A model generated the notes under the pieces. It did no database searches. It was not told the origin of the DNA and saw nothing but the letters and a program-made list of their open reading frames with translations. From an uncultured Bacteroidota bacterium (GTDB lineage: Bacteria; Bacteroidota; Bacteroidia; Bacteroidales; P3): a stretch of DNA of 64,000 nt. Positions 1 to 7,774 of the stretch are shown one piece after another. The position numbers and the translations under genes are program-made. The stretch is from contig CADAWR010000001.1 in assembly GCA_902791695.1 (NCBI GenBank), positions 1-64,000 on the forward strand. Reading direction: 5' to 3'. Within the stretch, counting starts at the first letter, position 1. Each line of letters opens with the position of its first letter.

Positions 1-40
1 TTTATATTTATATATTTATATATAAATATATAAATATAAA
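1..40. repeat. 40-bp perfect AT-only palindrome
   Basis: Bases 1-20 are the exact reverse complement of bases 21-40, and the sequence contains only A and T. It may continue beyond the window edge. Such a sequence can form a cruciform or act as a bidirectional hairpin, but no role can be read from the sequence alone. Confidence 0.8.
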
Positions 41-354
41 GATTAGTTTTAGGGTTTTGGTATATCAAATTTCTAACTGCAACACTGCAACACTGCAACG
101 GAGGCTGACAGCCAATTTGGGGAAATAAGCTGATTATCAACTACGAACGACAGAGTGGTTGATTGAAGCCGGGGGAGACAGGTCTATAATCTCCGCGAAA
201 TGAGGTGGGACAGGTGACGGGCGTTGATAACAGAATAATCCCTCGAATCAGTTATGGGACAGGTGCCTGTCCCTTGGCCCGAGGCATGCCCATCGCGCGA
301 TAGACGGAGTCGGAGGCTGCTGCCGTGGCAACAGCTTTCTGCAAACAGAGGCAT
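41..354. other. Non-coding stretch with short repeats
   Basis: No convincing gene is present. It holds three perfect tandem copies of an 8-mer (ACTGCAAC) at 76-99 and an 18-bp palindrome, GGGACAGGTGCCTGTCCC, at 256-273. A related GGGACAGGTG half lies near 207. Short reading frames here have no signal peptide, motif or promoter and look like chance. Confidence 0.6.
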
Positions 355-1680
355 CTATTCGATGGAGAGTTTCTTTGTCGTAGTGCCTTTGTCGGTGGTG
401 ATGCGTACCAGATAGGCGCCGGCAGGCAATGCGCTCACATCGAATTCCGTCAGGTGACCTGCGAGAACTTTCTTGCTCCAGACCTTGCCCTGCATGTCGA
501 TGATTTCGACGCTTCCCTGCATGTCTCCGGTGCATTTCAGGGTCACAAGGCTCTTGGCAGGGTTGGGGGAGAGGGTGAAGTCGGTAGCTTCGATGGTGTT
601 AATGCCTTCAGGGGGTGTTGGAGGAGTTGGGATGGAGTCGATGAGGCAGGGTGTGCTCCAGTCGCTCCAGCCTGACCAAATACCTGTCTCGCAGTAGCCG
701 CGCACATAGACGTGATAGATGCTGTCATCGTTGATGTCGGGGTATTCAATGTAGGGCACTGTCGTCGGGGTAATCAAGCCCGTATCCGGGTCGCCATTCG
801 GCGCGGTGCGCGAAACTTCCCAATAAAGGTTGTTGTTGTCCACCCATTCCACCCTCACCGTGAGGCTGTCCCGGTAAGCGACCTGAGGCTCTTCGGGCGT
901 GACACAGAAGGTATCCAGTTCGATGATGGGGAAAACTAGCTGGAATCTCTTGTATGTGTGGTGGCGCCAAGTGGTATCAAGCCTTGATGAGTCATAATAG
1001 GTGAATTCGGGTAGGTCTATTGCACATTCCTTATATGTTCCGTTGGCTTCCGCGGAACTATAGGTGCAGTAGTCCCACATGTGTGACGATATATAAGTGA
1101 AGATGTTGAAAGCATTGGGGCCGCTGGCATCGATGTCCGGGACGACACATCCCAGATAGAACGAGTCGGTGACGGTGATGGCGCTGTCGAAATAGTATTC
1201 GCGCAGCGGGACGATGGCTGTGTAGTCTAACATTTGATCGCAAGACTCCCCACCTCTTCTAGGCAGTTCCAGGTAGCGTGTGGGGTGGGTCGAATAATCA
1301 TCTGTCCAGCAGACGCGTGCCAACTCTACCAACCCGCCGGCGGTGGCGTCGCACAGCACATAGTACAGCGTGCCGTCGATGGAGGTGTCCAAATCCTCTT
1401 GCATAGTCGTTCTGTCAAGTCGAACCCAGGTCGAGGCTATGCCAATTACTTTCAGCGGAGTATTGGTGGTGTGTTTCATGTAGCCAAATGTGCTGAACGC
1501 GGTGTTGATAAGACTGTCGGTGTGGCCTGATGCGTTGAGGGTGGGCCACCATCCGTTTTCGTACTGGTAGATGGGACACTTGCCGCGCACCGTGTCGCCG
1601 ACTTGATGATAATAGCCGCTCTGGGCCATAACGCTGCTGACTGCAGCGATGAATGATAGAATCAATAATCCTTTTTTCAT
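355..1680 (-). CDS. T9SS-sorted secreted protein with FnIII-like domain
   Basis: Predicted 441-aa secreted protein starting at the internal ATG at 1680, chosen because it opens a classical signal peptide (MKKGLLILSFIAAVSSVMAQ). After it comes a globular region of unknown function (about 21-240), then a fibronectin-III-like segment (about 245-350), and a Pro-rich linker. The C-terminal domain of about 80 residues has the features of T9SS type A sorting signals: an SPNPA motif near its start, a GAYLVRI stretch, and a KKLSIE end. It would be exported through Sec and T9SS and attached to or released from the cell surface. The frame is open upstream into a small lipoprotein with no stop between them, so the 557-aa fusion may be what is translated. 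Confidence 0.8.
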   Translation of the reverse strand: MKKGLLILSFIAAVSSVMAQSGYYHQVGDTVRGKCPIYQYENGWWPTLNASGHTDSLINTAFSTFGYMKHTTNTPLKVIGIASTWVRLDRTTMQEDLDTSIDGTLYYVLCDATAGGLVELARVCWTDDYSTHPTRYLELPRRGGESCDQMLDYTAIVPLREYYFDSAITVTDSFYLGCVVPDIDASGPNAFNIFTYISSHMWDYCTYSSAEANGTYKECAIDLPEFTYYDSSRLDTTWRHHTYKRFQLVFPIIELDTFCVTPEEPQVAYRDSLTVRVEWVDNNNLYWEVSRTAPNGDPDTGLITPTTVPYIEYPDINDDSIYHVYVRGYCETGIWSGWSDWSTPCLIDSIPTPPTPPEGINTIEATDFTLSPNPAKSLVTLKCTGDMQGSVEIIDMQGKVWSKKVLAGHLTEFDVSALPAGAYLVRITTDKGTTTKKLSIE

Positions 1681-2028
1681 CGTATTTTCTTTTTTATTTT
1701 TTTTGTTTTCACGGGTGAAATCTGACAGGTGTGGAGTGTTCCCTGTACAATCCGCGAGAGATACCATGTTATCGGGACAGTCGTCGCAAAAAGAGATTAA
1801 GAATCCTTCATTGACCGTTTGATAATTACATTTTGACACACTACAATGTTCTGCAGATTCTGTCATTTCTGCCACCGTTTTTTTCAACCATTCTAAATCA
1901 GTTAATGGATTTTCAACATTGCAGAATGTACATTTTTCAGTTTTTTCACAAGAAGCCATAAATAGAGCCAATGTCGCCAAGAGGAATGGGGACAAAAAAA
2001 TGTTTTTTCTTTTGTTCTTTTTTTTCAT
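1681..2028 (-). CDS. Small lipoprotein ORF without its own stop codon
   Basis: The first 116 codons of the long frame encode an N-terminal lipobox (FMASC, Cys27) and a short Cys-rich domain. It contains an NPLTDLEWLKK stretch and a DCTGN stretch near the end. From memory, these resemble small Bacteroidales lipoproteins with an 'NPL..LPWLK' opening and a 'DC.GN' finish, which normally stop soon after. Here the frame runs through an A8 tract (1697-1704) into the next signal peptide. One extra A would create a TAA at once. It is therefore either a genuine in-frame fusion, a recent stop loss, or a homopolymer sequencing error. Confidence 0.6.
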
Positions 2029-2132
2029 GACATATATATTTATTTGTTTATATTATTATTTTCAGATATGGCTTATATAGTACAGCAAACTAACGGGGTA
2101 TAAACGTTTAGGACACTACTACCTTATCTGCC

Positions 2133-2528
2133 TTAATTTATGGTAATTATCGAGCATTGATTCATTGGCAATAACGAGTCGAATGAGTACAGGCTATCCC
2201 ATATCACATTTGGATGTTGCGTAGACAAGTATGGTGAAATGTCTATTTGGGTGCCATCGGAAGATATGATAAACAAAGTACTATCATTATCCAAGTCTTT
2301 GGCATTGCACAAAGAGAATGCGTTATTGCAGTTTAGACATAACCCTCGCTCATTGATGATTATGGCTTGACGATATTTTGAAAAGTCATTTTTCTGCGTC
2401 TGGTCAGTATAAAACTGCTGAATAATGGCCGTTGTGTCCAATGATGTTGCTTCGGAATGGTTTTCTTGATTGCCGTTGCATGCAGATAAAAGGCAAGCCA
2501 ATAATGGGATATATAGTATGTTTTTCAT
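2133..2528 (-). CDS. Small lipoprotein with CxxC motif
   Basis: A 131-aa protein with a lipobox (LLSAC, Cys17), so probably a lipid-anchored periplasmic or surface protein. Cys64 and Cys67 form a C-L-N-C motif after a hydrophobic strand (QAIIINERG). This is the arrangement of thioredoxin-like folds, but the domain is an inference. It starts 3 bp downstream of the DUF4221-like lipoprotein, so the two are co-transcribed and may work as a pair. Function unknown. Confidence 0.7.
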   Translation of the reverse strand: MKNILYIPLLACLLSACNGNQENHSEATSLDTTAIIQQFYTDQTQKNDFSKYRQAIIINERGLCLNCNNAFSLCNAKDLDNDSTLFIISSDGTQIDISPYLSTQHPNVIWDSLYSFDSLLPMNQCSIITIN

Positions 2529-2531
2529 AGA

Positions 2532-3617
2532 TTATTGTATTTTAAAAAGTGAGAATACAAGTTTGTTACCCGAACTTCTTTTCATGATATAGAGACCATC
2601 TCGACCCACATAGCATAAGGATTTATATAACTCTCCCCTGAATAGTTGTTCCGCACACGGATTTAATGTTGAGTCATATATAATAATCGAGAAATCGCTT
2701 TCCCTGCTTCTCTCATTTTTCCATGGTCCATTCACCACGCAGTAGTACACTTTCCGGTAAGGATCATAGATTATATCTTCGATCCAACTATTCTGCATCC
2801 ATGTTTCATTAATATCAAGGATTCTCTCTGCGGGAATAGAGGGGATTTTTGCGTCAAAAAAACGAGAATCAACAGGAACCAGACCAACCAATTCCCCATC
2901 TAAATTATATTGATATATGGTGTCACAGAATGCAGTTGCAATTAAAATTGAGGTGTCGGCAATCGTAAAAATTGGGTAGTCCGAACAGGTGTAGCCTTTG
3001 TCCAAGAATCTGCAAAAGAAACTATCAATAAGCGGTTCGATTTCACTGCCACGTTTCAGGTTCGCCTTCCATAACACAGCCTCAGTTGGGTTTATGCCCA
3101 TGTTAAGACGATAGGAATCAGTAACCATGAACAGGACACTATCTTGATGCAACTTGGGTCTATGAATTTTCATGCCACAAACATCAGACAAGTATGTGTA
3201 GTCATACCGATTCAGGAGTTCACCATTATGGTCTATTTCAAAAACCCTGTTTTCGCCAACTTCTCTAAGTATTATTTTATTTGGTGTGGCATAGCAGTCA
3301 CAAAGGTATATCCCTTCTTTTCGGCACAAACTATCTATGGATAGTCTGCGATAGACCTCGCCGTGACAGTTATAAAGTACAACCTCTTTCTTTGTTCGGA
3401 AACTTGTAAAAACGAAGTAATCGTAACCTCCAATTTCCAGACCTTGGCAAAAATCAAATCCACGTTCAGAAGGAAGTGATACAATTCGGTCAGTTTCGAC
3501 TAATTGCAACTTATGTCCACAAGATATGCTGCTTATGCTCAAAAAAAGAAAAAGTGCAGGGCGAACAAAGACTGTTGCCCTGCACGAAAGAAACTTACTT
3601 GCAAATTGGATAAACAT
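2532..3617 (-). CDS. DUF4221 / 6-bladed propeller-like lipoprotein
   Basis: A 361-aa protein with an N-terminal hydrophobic stretch ending in a lipobox (SISC, about Cys33). The n-region before it is unusually long, so a later start is possible. The rest is repeated beta-strand pattern (YDYFVFTSF, VFEIDHNGEL, IYQYNLDGEL), like the propeller lipoproteins of Bacteroidales (DUF4221 or BF3164-like). The family call is from pattern, not a search. It lies in an operon with the small CxxC lipoprotein downstream and a tiny overlapping ORF upstream. Role unknown, possibly ligand sensing at the envelope. Confidence 0.65.
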   Translation of the reverse strand: MFIQFASKFLSCRATVFVRPALFLFLSISSISCGHKLQLVETDRIVSLPSERGFDFCQGLEIGGYDYFVFTSFRTKKEVVLYNCHGEVYRRLSIDSLCRKEGIYLCDCYATPNKIILREVGENRVFEIDHNGELLNRYDYTYLSDVCGMKIHRPKLHQDSVLFMVTDSYRLNMGINPTEAVLWKANLKRGSEIEPLIDSFFCRFLDKGYTCSDYPIFTIADTSILIATAFCDTIYQYNLDGELVGLVPVDSRFFDAKIPSIPAERILDINETWMQNSWIEDIIYDPYRKVYYCVVNGPWKNERSRESDFSIIIYDSTLNPCAEQLFRGELYKSLCYVGRDGLYIMKRSSGNKLVFSLFKIQ

Positions 3618-3720
3618 AAGTATCGCTGTCTTGGAATTGACCGTTGAATATGAAGTAAGTGAAGGGTTTTTCCCTTGTTTCTAACTGTATAAGTGCTACG
3701 GTGATGATGTTTCTTCTCAT
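3595..3720 (-). CDS. Candidate 41-aa peptide upstream of the propeller lipoprotein
   Basis: A short frame beginning MRRNIITVALIQ, from ATG at 3720 to TAA at 3595, overlapping the start of the next gene in another frame. Propeller lipoproteins of this kind are often preceded by short NVEALA peptides that also begin with a basic and hydrophobic N-terminus. This one lacks the NVEALA signature and the rest of the hydrophobic core. It could be a decayed version or a leader peptide, or simply chance. Confidence 0.3.
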   Translation of the reverse strand: MRRNIITVALIQLETREKPFTYFIFNGQFQDSDTYVYPICK

Positions 3721-3738
3721 TTTGAATAGAATTAAATA

Positions 3739-4230
3739 TTAAAAAGTTATTTCTTTATGTTTTTCGTTTACAATAGCGTCATATTGGCTGTCATTAATCT
3801 TATGGAATATACACATGGACATGTTAATATGTGAGAAAATAATCAGATTTTCTTTATACAAACTGTCATTTTCTAATACAATCGTATCTTTTATCACTTG
3901 TTGACCAAAGGAATGCTCAATACTCATTATCTCACGGTACTCTTTTGGATACATTGAGAAAAGTGCGATGCCGAAATCCTTGCACAAACTATCCCACAGG
4001 GCGGTATCCTTTGTTTCAAGCAGCGTGACATCGACAAAGACGGTGTCGTTGACTTTATAGTCTTTTATGAACGTGGCATCAATACCCTCCACATTGGCAT
4101 ATTGCTTGTAGAGGTCGCTGCACTGGTCGAAGGGGACGGTGCGGGGCCACAGCCTCACGGCCAATGCCACCAAAACGATGGCGAGGAAGATGATGGCCGG
4201 CAATAGAAATTGTTTCGGTTTCGGTCTCAT
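3739..4230 (-). CDS. Single-pass membrane protein of unknown function
   Basis: A 163-aa protein with one N-terminal transmembrane helix (about 8-28) and an extracytoplasmic domain of about 130 residues. No recognised family. Its ATG overlaps the stop codon of the putative anti-sigma gene by four bases (ATGA), indicating translational coupling. It therefore belongs to the ECF sigma operon and may help sense or transmit an envelope signal; that role is inferred from position only. Confidence 0.7.
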   Translation of the reverse strand: MRPKPKQFLLPAIIFLAIVLVALAVRLWPRTVPFDQCSDLYKQYANVEGIDATFIKDYKVNDTVFVDVTLLETKDTALWDSLCKDFGIALFSMYPKEYREIMSIEHSFGQQVIKDTIVLENDSLYKENLIIFSHINMSMCIFHKINDSQYDAIVNEKHKEITF

Positions 4231-4865
4231 TGTATATGGGATAAGACAAATGACACACTGGTGAGGGCTGCGCTACGGTGAGAAGGTGAGCCGTGGGACA
4301 TAGCGCGGCCGTTCTGCACAGGAACGGCAAGAAAGAGGAACATCACCACGATGGAAGCGAAGACTGCGGCACGAGAATAAGGTGAAAGGTGAAAGGTAAT
4401 AGGTGAAAGGTGAAAACTGAAGGGTTGGCGACGGAGAAGGAATATTTGCCGAAGGCACTGGATAAGGGTCACGAACAACAGCAGGGCGAGGAAGGCGAAG
4501 AAGAGCTGTTCGAAGATGTCTGAAATGTAATGCTGGCGGAGAATAACCATACCGACGATGGCAGCGAGGCAGACGAGGGCCATCGCCAGAGAAGAGAGAA
4601 TCCGGCGGCGGCGAGAGGAGAGGACAAACAGACGCGGCGCGAGTTTGATATGTGACAAGTCGTGCTGCCCGGCAATCTGCTCGATGCGGTCGCTGTGCTG
4701 CTGCCAAGCGGTCATCAGTTCGTCCAGCGGATCACCACACTGCGCTTCGCTTAGTATGGTGTTATTGAGAGGTTGTTTCTCCGAGACCTCACCACACTGC
4801 GCTTCGCTTAGTGTGGTGTTATTGAGAGGTTGTCTCTCCGAGACATTATTGACATTTTTATTCAT
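4227..4865 (-). CDS. Putative anti-sigma / membrane protein with repeat insertions
   Basis: A 212-aa protein with three predicted transmembrane helices (about 91-110, 118-137 and 167-185). It starts at an ATG overlapping the sigma factor stop (ATGA), and its position is typical of a membrane anti-sigma factor, although no zinc-binding anti-sigma motif is seen. Residues 8-45 are two copies of a 19-aa unit (VSE-R/K-QPLNNT...EAQCG), encoded by a 57-bp tandem duplication. A second low-complexity insert (FHLSPITFHLSP) is encoded by repeated AGGTGAA heptamers at 4378-4420. Both look like repeat insertions rather than conserved sequence. Confidence 0.65.
   Translation of the reverse strand: MNKNVNNVSERQPLNNTTLSEAQCGEVSEKQPLNNTILSEAQCGDPLDELMTAWQQHSDRIEQIAGQHDLSHIKLAPRLFVLSSRRRRILSSLAMALVCLAAIVGMVILRQHYISDIFEQLFFAFLALLLFVTLIQCLRQIFLLRRQPFSFHLSPITFHLSPYSRAAVFASIVVMFLFLAVPVQNGRAMSHGSPSHRSAALTSVSFVLSHIQ
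4378..4420. repeat. AGGTGAA heptamer repeat inside a gene
   Basis: Four near-perfect copies of GGTGAAA/AGGTGAA separated by one variant (GGTAATA). The array is in frame within the putative anti-sigma gene and encodes a Phe-His-Leu-Ser-Pro repeat between two membrane helices. Confidence 0.75.
4732..4845. repeat. 57-bp tandem duplication containing a hairpin
   Basis: Two copies (4732-4788 and 4789-4845) differ at only a few positions. Each contains a short inverted repeat, CCACACT...AGTGTGG, around a GCGCTTCGC loop. The period equals 19 codons, so the frame of the host gene is kept. Confidence 0.8.
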
Positions 4866-5362
4866 ATTGTATTCTGATTAAGGGTTTTGAGTTTGTCTTT
4901 TATACGTTCGATACGGTGATTGACTGCGGCTTCCGAGATGCCGAGTGCCAGGCCCATCTCGCGCGCCGGGACACGGTCGAGGTAGAGAAGCAGGAGGGCT
5001 TTGTCGGGTGGCGAGAGGCGGTCGATGAGTTCGTAGAGCCGTTCAATGAGGCCGTTATGGCTTTCTTCGGCAAGGTTGTTGTAGGTGTCGTCGTCGAGAG
5101 GGAGGAACATAGGTGAGAGTGAACGGTGGCGCACCTGCGACACCGCCGTGTTGAAAGCGATGCTGTAGACCCAGGTGTTTTCCTTGCACTGGCCCCGGAA
5201 GCGCGGCCAGCTTTCCCACAGCGAGCATACGATGTCCTGATACATATCCTTGACGTTTTCGGGGTCGCGGTCGGTAAACATAAGGCATATCTTGAAGATG
5301 GTGCTGCCGGAACGGCGCAGCATCTCCATAAATGCAATATGCCTTTTGTTTTGTTTCATCAA
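4862..5362 (-). CDS. ECF-type RNA polymerase sigma factor
   Basis: A 166-aa sigma-70 family protein of the ECF group. Region 2 is at about 15-85 (DMYQDIVCSLWESW..., ENTWVYSIAFN) and region 4, with its helix-turn-helix, at about 112-160 (DKALLLLYLDRVPAREMG, then SEAAVNHRIERIKDKL). It would direct RNA polymerase to a small regulon, probably including its own operon. It is the first gene of a coupled series: sigma, putative anti-sigma, membrane protein, then surface lipoproteins. Length is normal for the family. Confidence 0.92.
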   Translation of the reverse strand: MMKQNKRHIAFMEMLRRSGSTIFKICLMFTDRDPENVKDMYQDIVCSLWESWPRFRGQCKENTWVYSIAFNTAVSQVRHRSLSPMFLPLDDDTYNNLAEESHNGLIERLYELIDRLSPPDKALLLLYLDRVPAREMGLALGISEAAVNHRIERIKDKLKTLNQNTI

Positions 5363-5559
5363 AAAAGCGCTTTTGTTATATTAGTCGCAAAAACGTCCGA
5401 AAACTACCATCATAGAACGAAAAAAATGTAATTTTATTTTTAGGAAGTTGGTTTTCAGTGGGATAAAAATGCATTTTTTGGCTCTTCCGGCAAATGCGTA
5501 GGTGAGATGCAATAAAAGAAGCTGGTATTTCGTATTGTAAATGCGAAATATTGTACGGA
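5363..5559. other. AT-rich intergenic region before transposase remnant
   Basis: No gene seen. It probably contains the minus-strand promoter of the sigma operon, although no clear TAnnTTTG could be placed. A 9-bp inverted repeat, GAAGCTGGT (5520-5528) and ACCAGCTTC (5566-5574), spans the start of the transposase remnant and may be what is left of an element end. Confidence 0.45.
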
Positions 5560-5673
5560 ATGGAAACCAGCTTCATGTATCAGGCCCTGGGCATTCGGGA
5601 GCAGGAATGCAGCCGTGTGCGCTACGAGGGCGAGAAGATTATCCTCGCAATAAGAACGAGGGAAGACAAACTT
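5560..5673 (+). pseudogene. ISL3-type transposase N-terminal remnant
   Basis: The 38 codons from ATG 5560 (METSFMYQALGIREQE..., ...EGEKIILAIRTREDKL) match the opening of ISL3-family transposases, which start with a 'TSF.Y.A.G.RE.E' stretch and 'I.IRT.EDKL' just before the zinc-finger cysteines. After DKL the similarity ends abruptly at about 5673; the frame then runs into unrelated AT-rich sequence and stops at 5775. The zinc finger, HTH and catalytic domains are absent, so this is a dead fragment. Family assignment is from memory of the motif. Confidence 0.65.
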
Positions 5674-5794
5674 TACATTCTTTTCATTGTTTTTTGCTTT
5701 TATGTTAATGGCACAAATCCGAGTGCAAAGATACGCATTATTTCTCAATCAGCAAAAATAAACGGCAGGCAATAAAGTTAAATTTTGAAAAATA

Positions 5795-5826
5795 TTTGGT
5801 CATGTCACAAAATAACCATACCTTTG
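5795..5826 (+). promoter_or_regulatory. Bacteroidetes-type promoter for acyl-CoA ligase
   Basis: TTTG at 5795-5798 and TACCTTTG at 5819-5826 with a 20-bp spacer, matching the TTTG-N19/20-TAnnTTTG consensus. The gene starts 25 bp further on. Confidence 0.75.
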
Positions 5827-5851
5827 CAAAATATTTTAAAACGACATTACT

Positions 5852-7717
5852 ATGCAAGAGCCTACCAGATTGTTCGACCTGCTACAGTGGAGAAAAGAAC
5901 TTCACCCGGAGCGCCCCGTGTTCAAATTCAAGGAAAACGGCGAATGGAAAGAGCATTTTATTGACGAGTACATAGAGAAAGTCAACCTCATAAGCTATGC
6001 GCTGTTGCACCTGGGCGTGAAGAAGGGCGAGAACATCGGCCTCATCAGCGCCGGTCGCCCAGAGTGGAACTATGTGGACTTCGGCGTGCAGCAGACGGGT
6101 GCCGTACTGCTGCCCATCTATCCTACCATCAGCGAGGAGGACTACCAATACATATTGAACGACGCGCAGGTGCGCCTGCTGGTGGTGGAGAACGCCACCC
6201 TGTACAAGAAGATAAGCAACATCCGCGAGAAGCTGCCGAAGCTGGAGAACCTCTGCACGATAGTGCCTGTGGAGGGCGTGAAATCGATGGAGGACATCTA
6301 TGAGATTGGCCGCCGCTACGTGGCCGAGAACCCTGACGCTCCCGTACAGCTGCAGGCCATCAAGGACTCGCTGACCACCGACGACATCTGCACCATGATA
6401 TACACCAGCGGCACCACCGGCGTGCCCAAAGGCGCCATGCTGACGCACCGCGGCCTCATCATGAACGTGCAGGAAATCAAGGAAAGCCCCGGAAAGACCT
6501 GGACGAAAGCCCTCTCGTGGCTGCCCATGTGCCACATCTACGAGCGCATGATGGGCTACCTCTACCAGTGGCTCTGCTTCACCATCGCCTATGCCGAGAG
6601 CATAGCCAAGGTGGGCGACAACTGCAAGGAGATAAGCCCCAACATGATGGCCTGCGTGCCCCGCTTCATCGAGAAGGTGTACGACAAGATTTTCCGCAAA
6701 GGCGAGAAGATGACCGGCATCAGCAAAAAGATATTCGACTGGGCCATCAATCTGGCTTTCGAATACGACCTTGACGAGAGCAAGCTCTCGGCTTGGTACA
6801 AGCTGCAGAAGAAACTTGCCGACAAGCTGGTATACAAGAGCATCCGCGAGAGCATGGGCGGCGAGCTGTACATGCTCGTCAGCGGCGGCGCCACCATACA
6901 GCCGCGCCTCACGCGCTTCTTCTCGTGCGTGGGACTGGACCTCTACGAGGGTTACGGCCTCACCGAATGCTCGCCGCTTATCGCAGTGACGAACAGCAAC
7001 AAGAAGGGGCGCAAGATTGGCTCGGTGGGCTTCGCCATGCGCGAGATAGAAGTGCGCATCGACCCGGAGACCAACGAGATACAATGCCGCGGCGGCAACG
7101 TGATGAAAGGCTACTACAACCAGCCCGAGCTGACGGCGCAAGCCATCGACAAAGACGGCTGGTTCCACACCGGCGACACCGGCTTCTTTGACCCCGACGG
7201 CTACCTCTTCATCACCGGCCGCACGAAGAGCATGTTCAAGACCTCGATGGGCAAATACATCAACCCCGAGGTGATTGAAGAGAAGATGAAGCAGTCGCCG
7301 TTCATCATGGACATGATGGTGGTGGGTGCCGACCAGAAGTTTGCCGCTGCCGTTGTGTCTCCCGACTTCGACATGCTGGGCGACTGGTACCTGCGTCACA
7401 CCGCTCCCGCTCCGGACGAATCCGAGCCAAAGGAGAGAAAAGGAAAGAGAATCAGGAAAGGCAAGAAAGCCGCCGCACCAAAGAGAACCGTGCCTTCACG
7501 TGAAGAGCTGATTGCCGACAAGATGGTCATTGCCCGTTACCAGAAGGTTATGGACAAATACAACGCCGAGCTGGGCGAGACCGAGCGTGTGAAGAAATTC
7601 GTCCTCGTGGCTGAGACCTGGAGCGAGTCGAACAAGATGCTCACGCCGACGCAGAAACTGATACGTCGCAACGTAGAAGCAGCCTACAAAGAGAAGATAG
7701 AAGCGATGTTTAAATAA
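5852..7717 (+). CDS. Long-chain fatty acid-CoA ligase (AMP-forming)
   Basis: A 621-aa adenylate-forming enzyme that activates fatty acids to acyl-CoA using ATP. The AMP-binding signature YTSGTTGVPKG is at about 183, GYGLTECSP at about 367, the TGD motif (WFHTGDTGF) at about 434, and the hinge region (FITGRTKSMFKTSMGKY) at about 452. It is close to FadD15-type cytosolic ligases. An unusual lysine-rich insert (about 518-545: KERKGKRIRKGKKAA) interrupts the C-terminal domain. A paralogue lies at 23928. The gene is monocistronic, ending in a shared hairpin with the convergent thioesterase. Confidence 0.93.
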   Translation: MQEPTRLFDLLQWRKELHPERPVFKFKENGEWKEHFIDEYIEKVNLISYALLHLGVKKGENIGLISAGRPEWNYVDFGVQQTGAVLLPIYPTISEEDYQYILNDAQVRLLVVENATLYKKISNIREKLPKLENLCTIVPVEGVKSMEDIYEIGRRYVAENPDAPVQLQAIKDSLTTDDICTMIYTSGTTGVPKGAMLTHRGLIMNVQEIKESPGKTWTKALSWLPMCHIYERMMGYLYQWLCFTIAYAESIAKVGDNCKEISPNMMACVPRFIEKVYDKIFRKGEKMTGISKKIFDWAINLAFEYDLDESKLSAWYKLQKKLADKLVYKSIRESMGGELYMLVSGGATIQPRLTRFFSCVGLDLYEGYGLTECSPLIAVTNSNKKGRKIGSVGFAMREIEVRIDPETNEIQCRGGNVMKGYYNQPELTAQAIDKDGWFHTGDTGFFDPDGYLFITGRTKSMFKTSMGKYINPEVIEEKMKQSPFIMDMMVVGADQKFAAAVVSPDFDMLGDWYLRHTAPAPDESEPKERKGKRIRKGKKAAAPKRTVPSREELIADKMVIARYQKVMDKYNAELGETERVKKFVLVAETWSESNKMLTPTQKLIRRNVEAAYKEKIEAMFK

Positions 7718-7734
7718 ACAAAATCTTACCACAA

Positions 7735-7774
7735 AAAAGAGTGGTTGAGCTGCTATCGGCTCAACCACTCTTTT
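7735..7774. terminator. Bidirectional terminator
   Basis: A 16-bp perfect stem (7735-7750 with 7759-7774) and 8-base loop, with A-rich left and T-rich right flanks. It serves the ligase gene on the plus strand and overlaps the stop codon of the convergent thioesterase on the minus strand. Confidence 0.88.

Noticed and set aside
76..99. Possible CRISPR-like tandem repeat
   Set aside because: Three 8-bp units with no spacers and no cas genes nearby; simple tandem repeat only.
5455..5748. 97-aa minus-strand frame between sigma factor and acyl-CoA ligase
   Set aside because: It is antisense to the transposase remnant and has no recognisable features.
5882..7399. 505-aa open frame antisense to the acyl-CoA ligase
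   Set aside because: Composition is rich in His, Val and Leu with no motif, and it mirrors a gene with clear AMP-binding signatures. Long antisense frames are expected from biased codon use.
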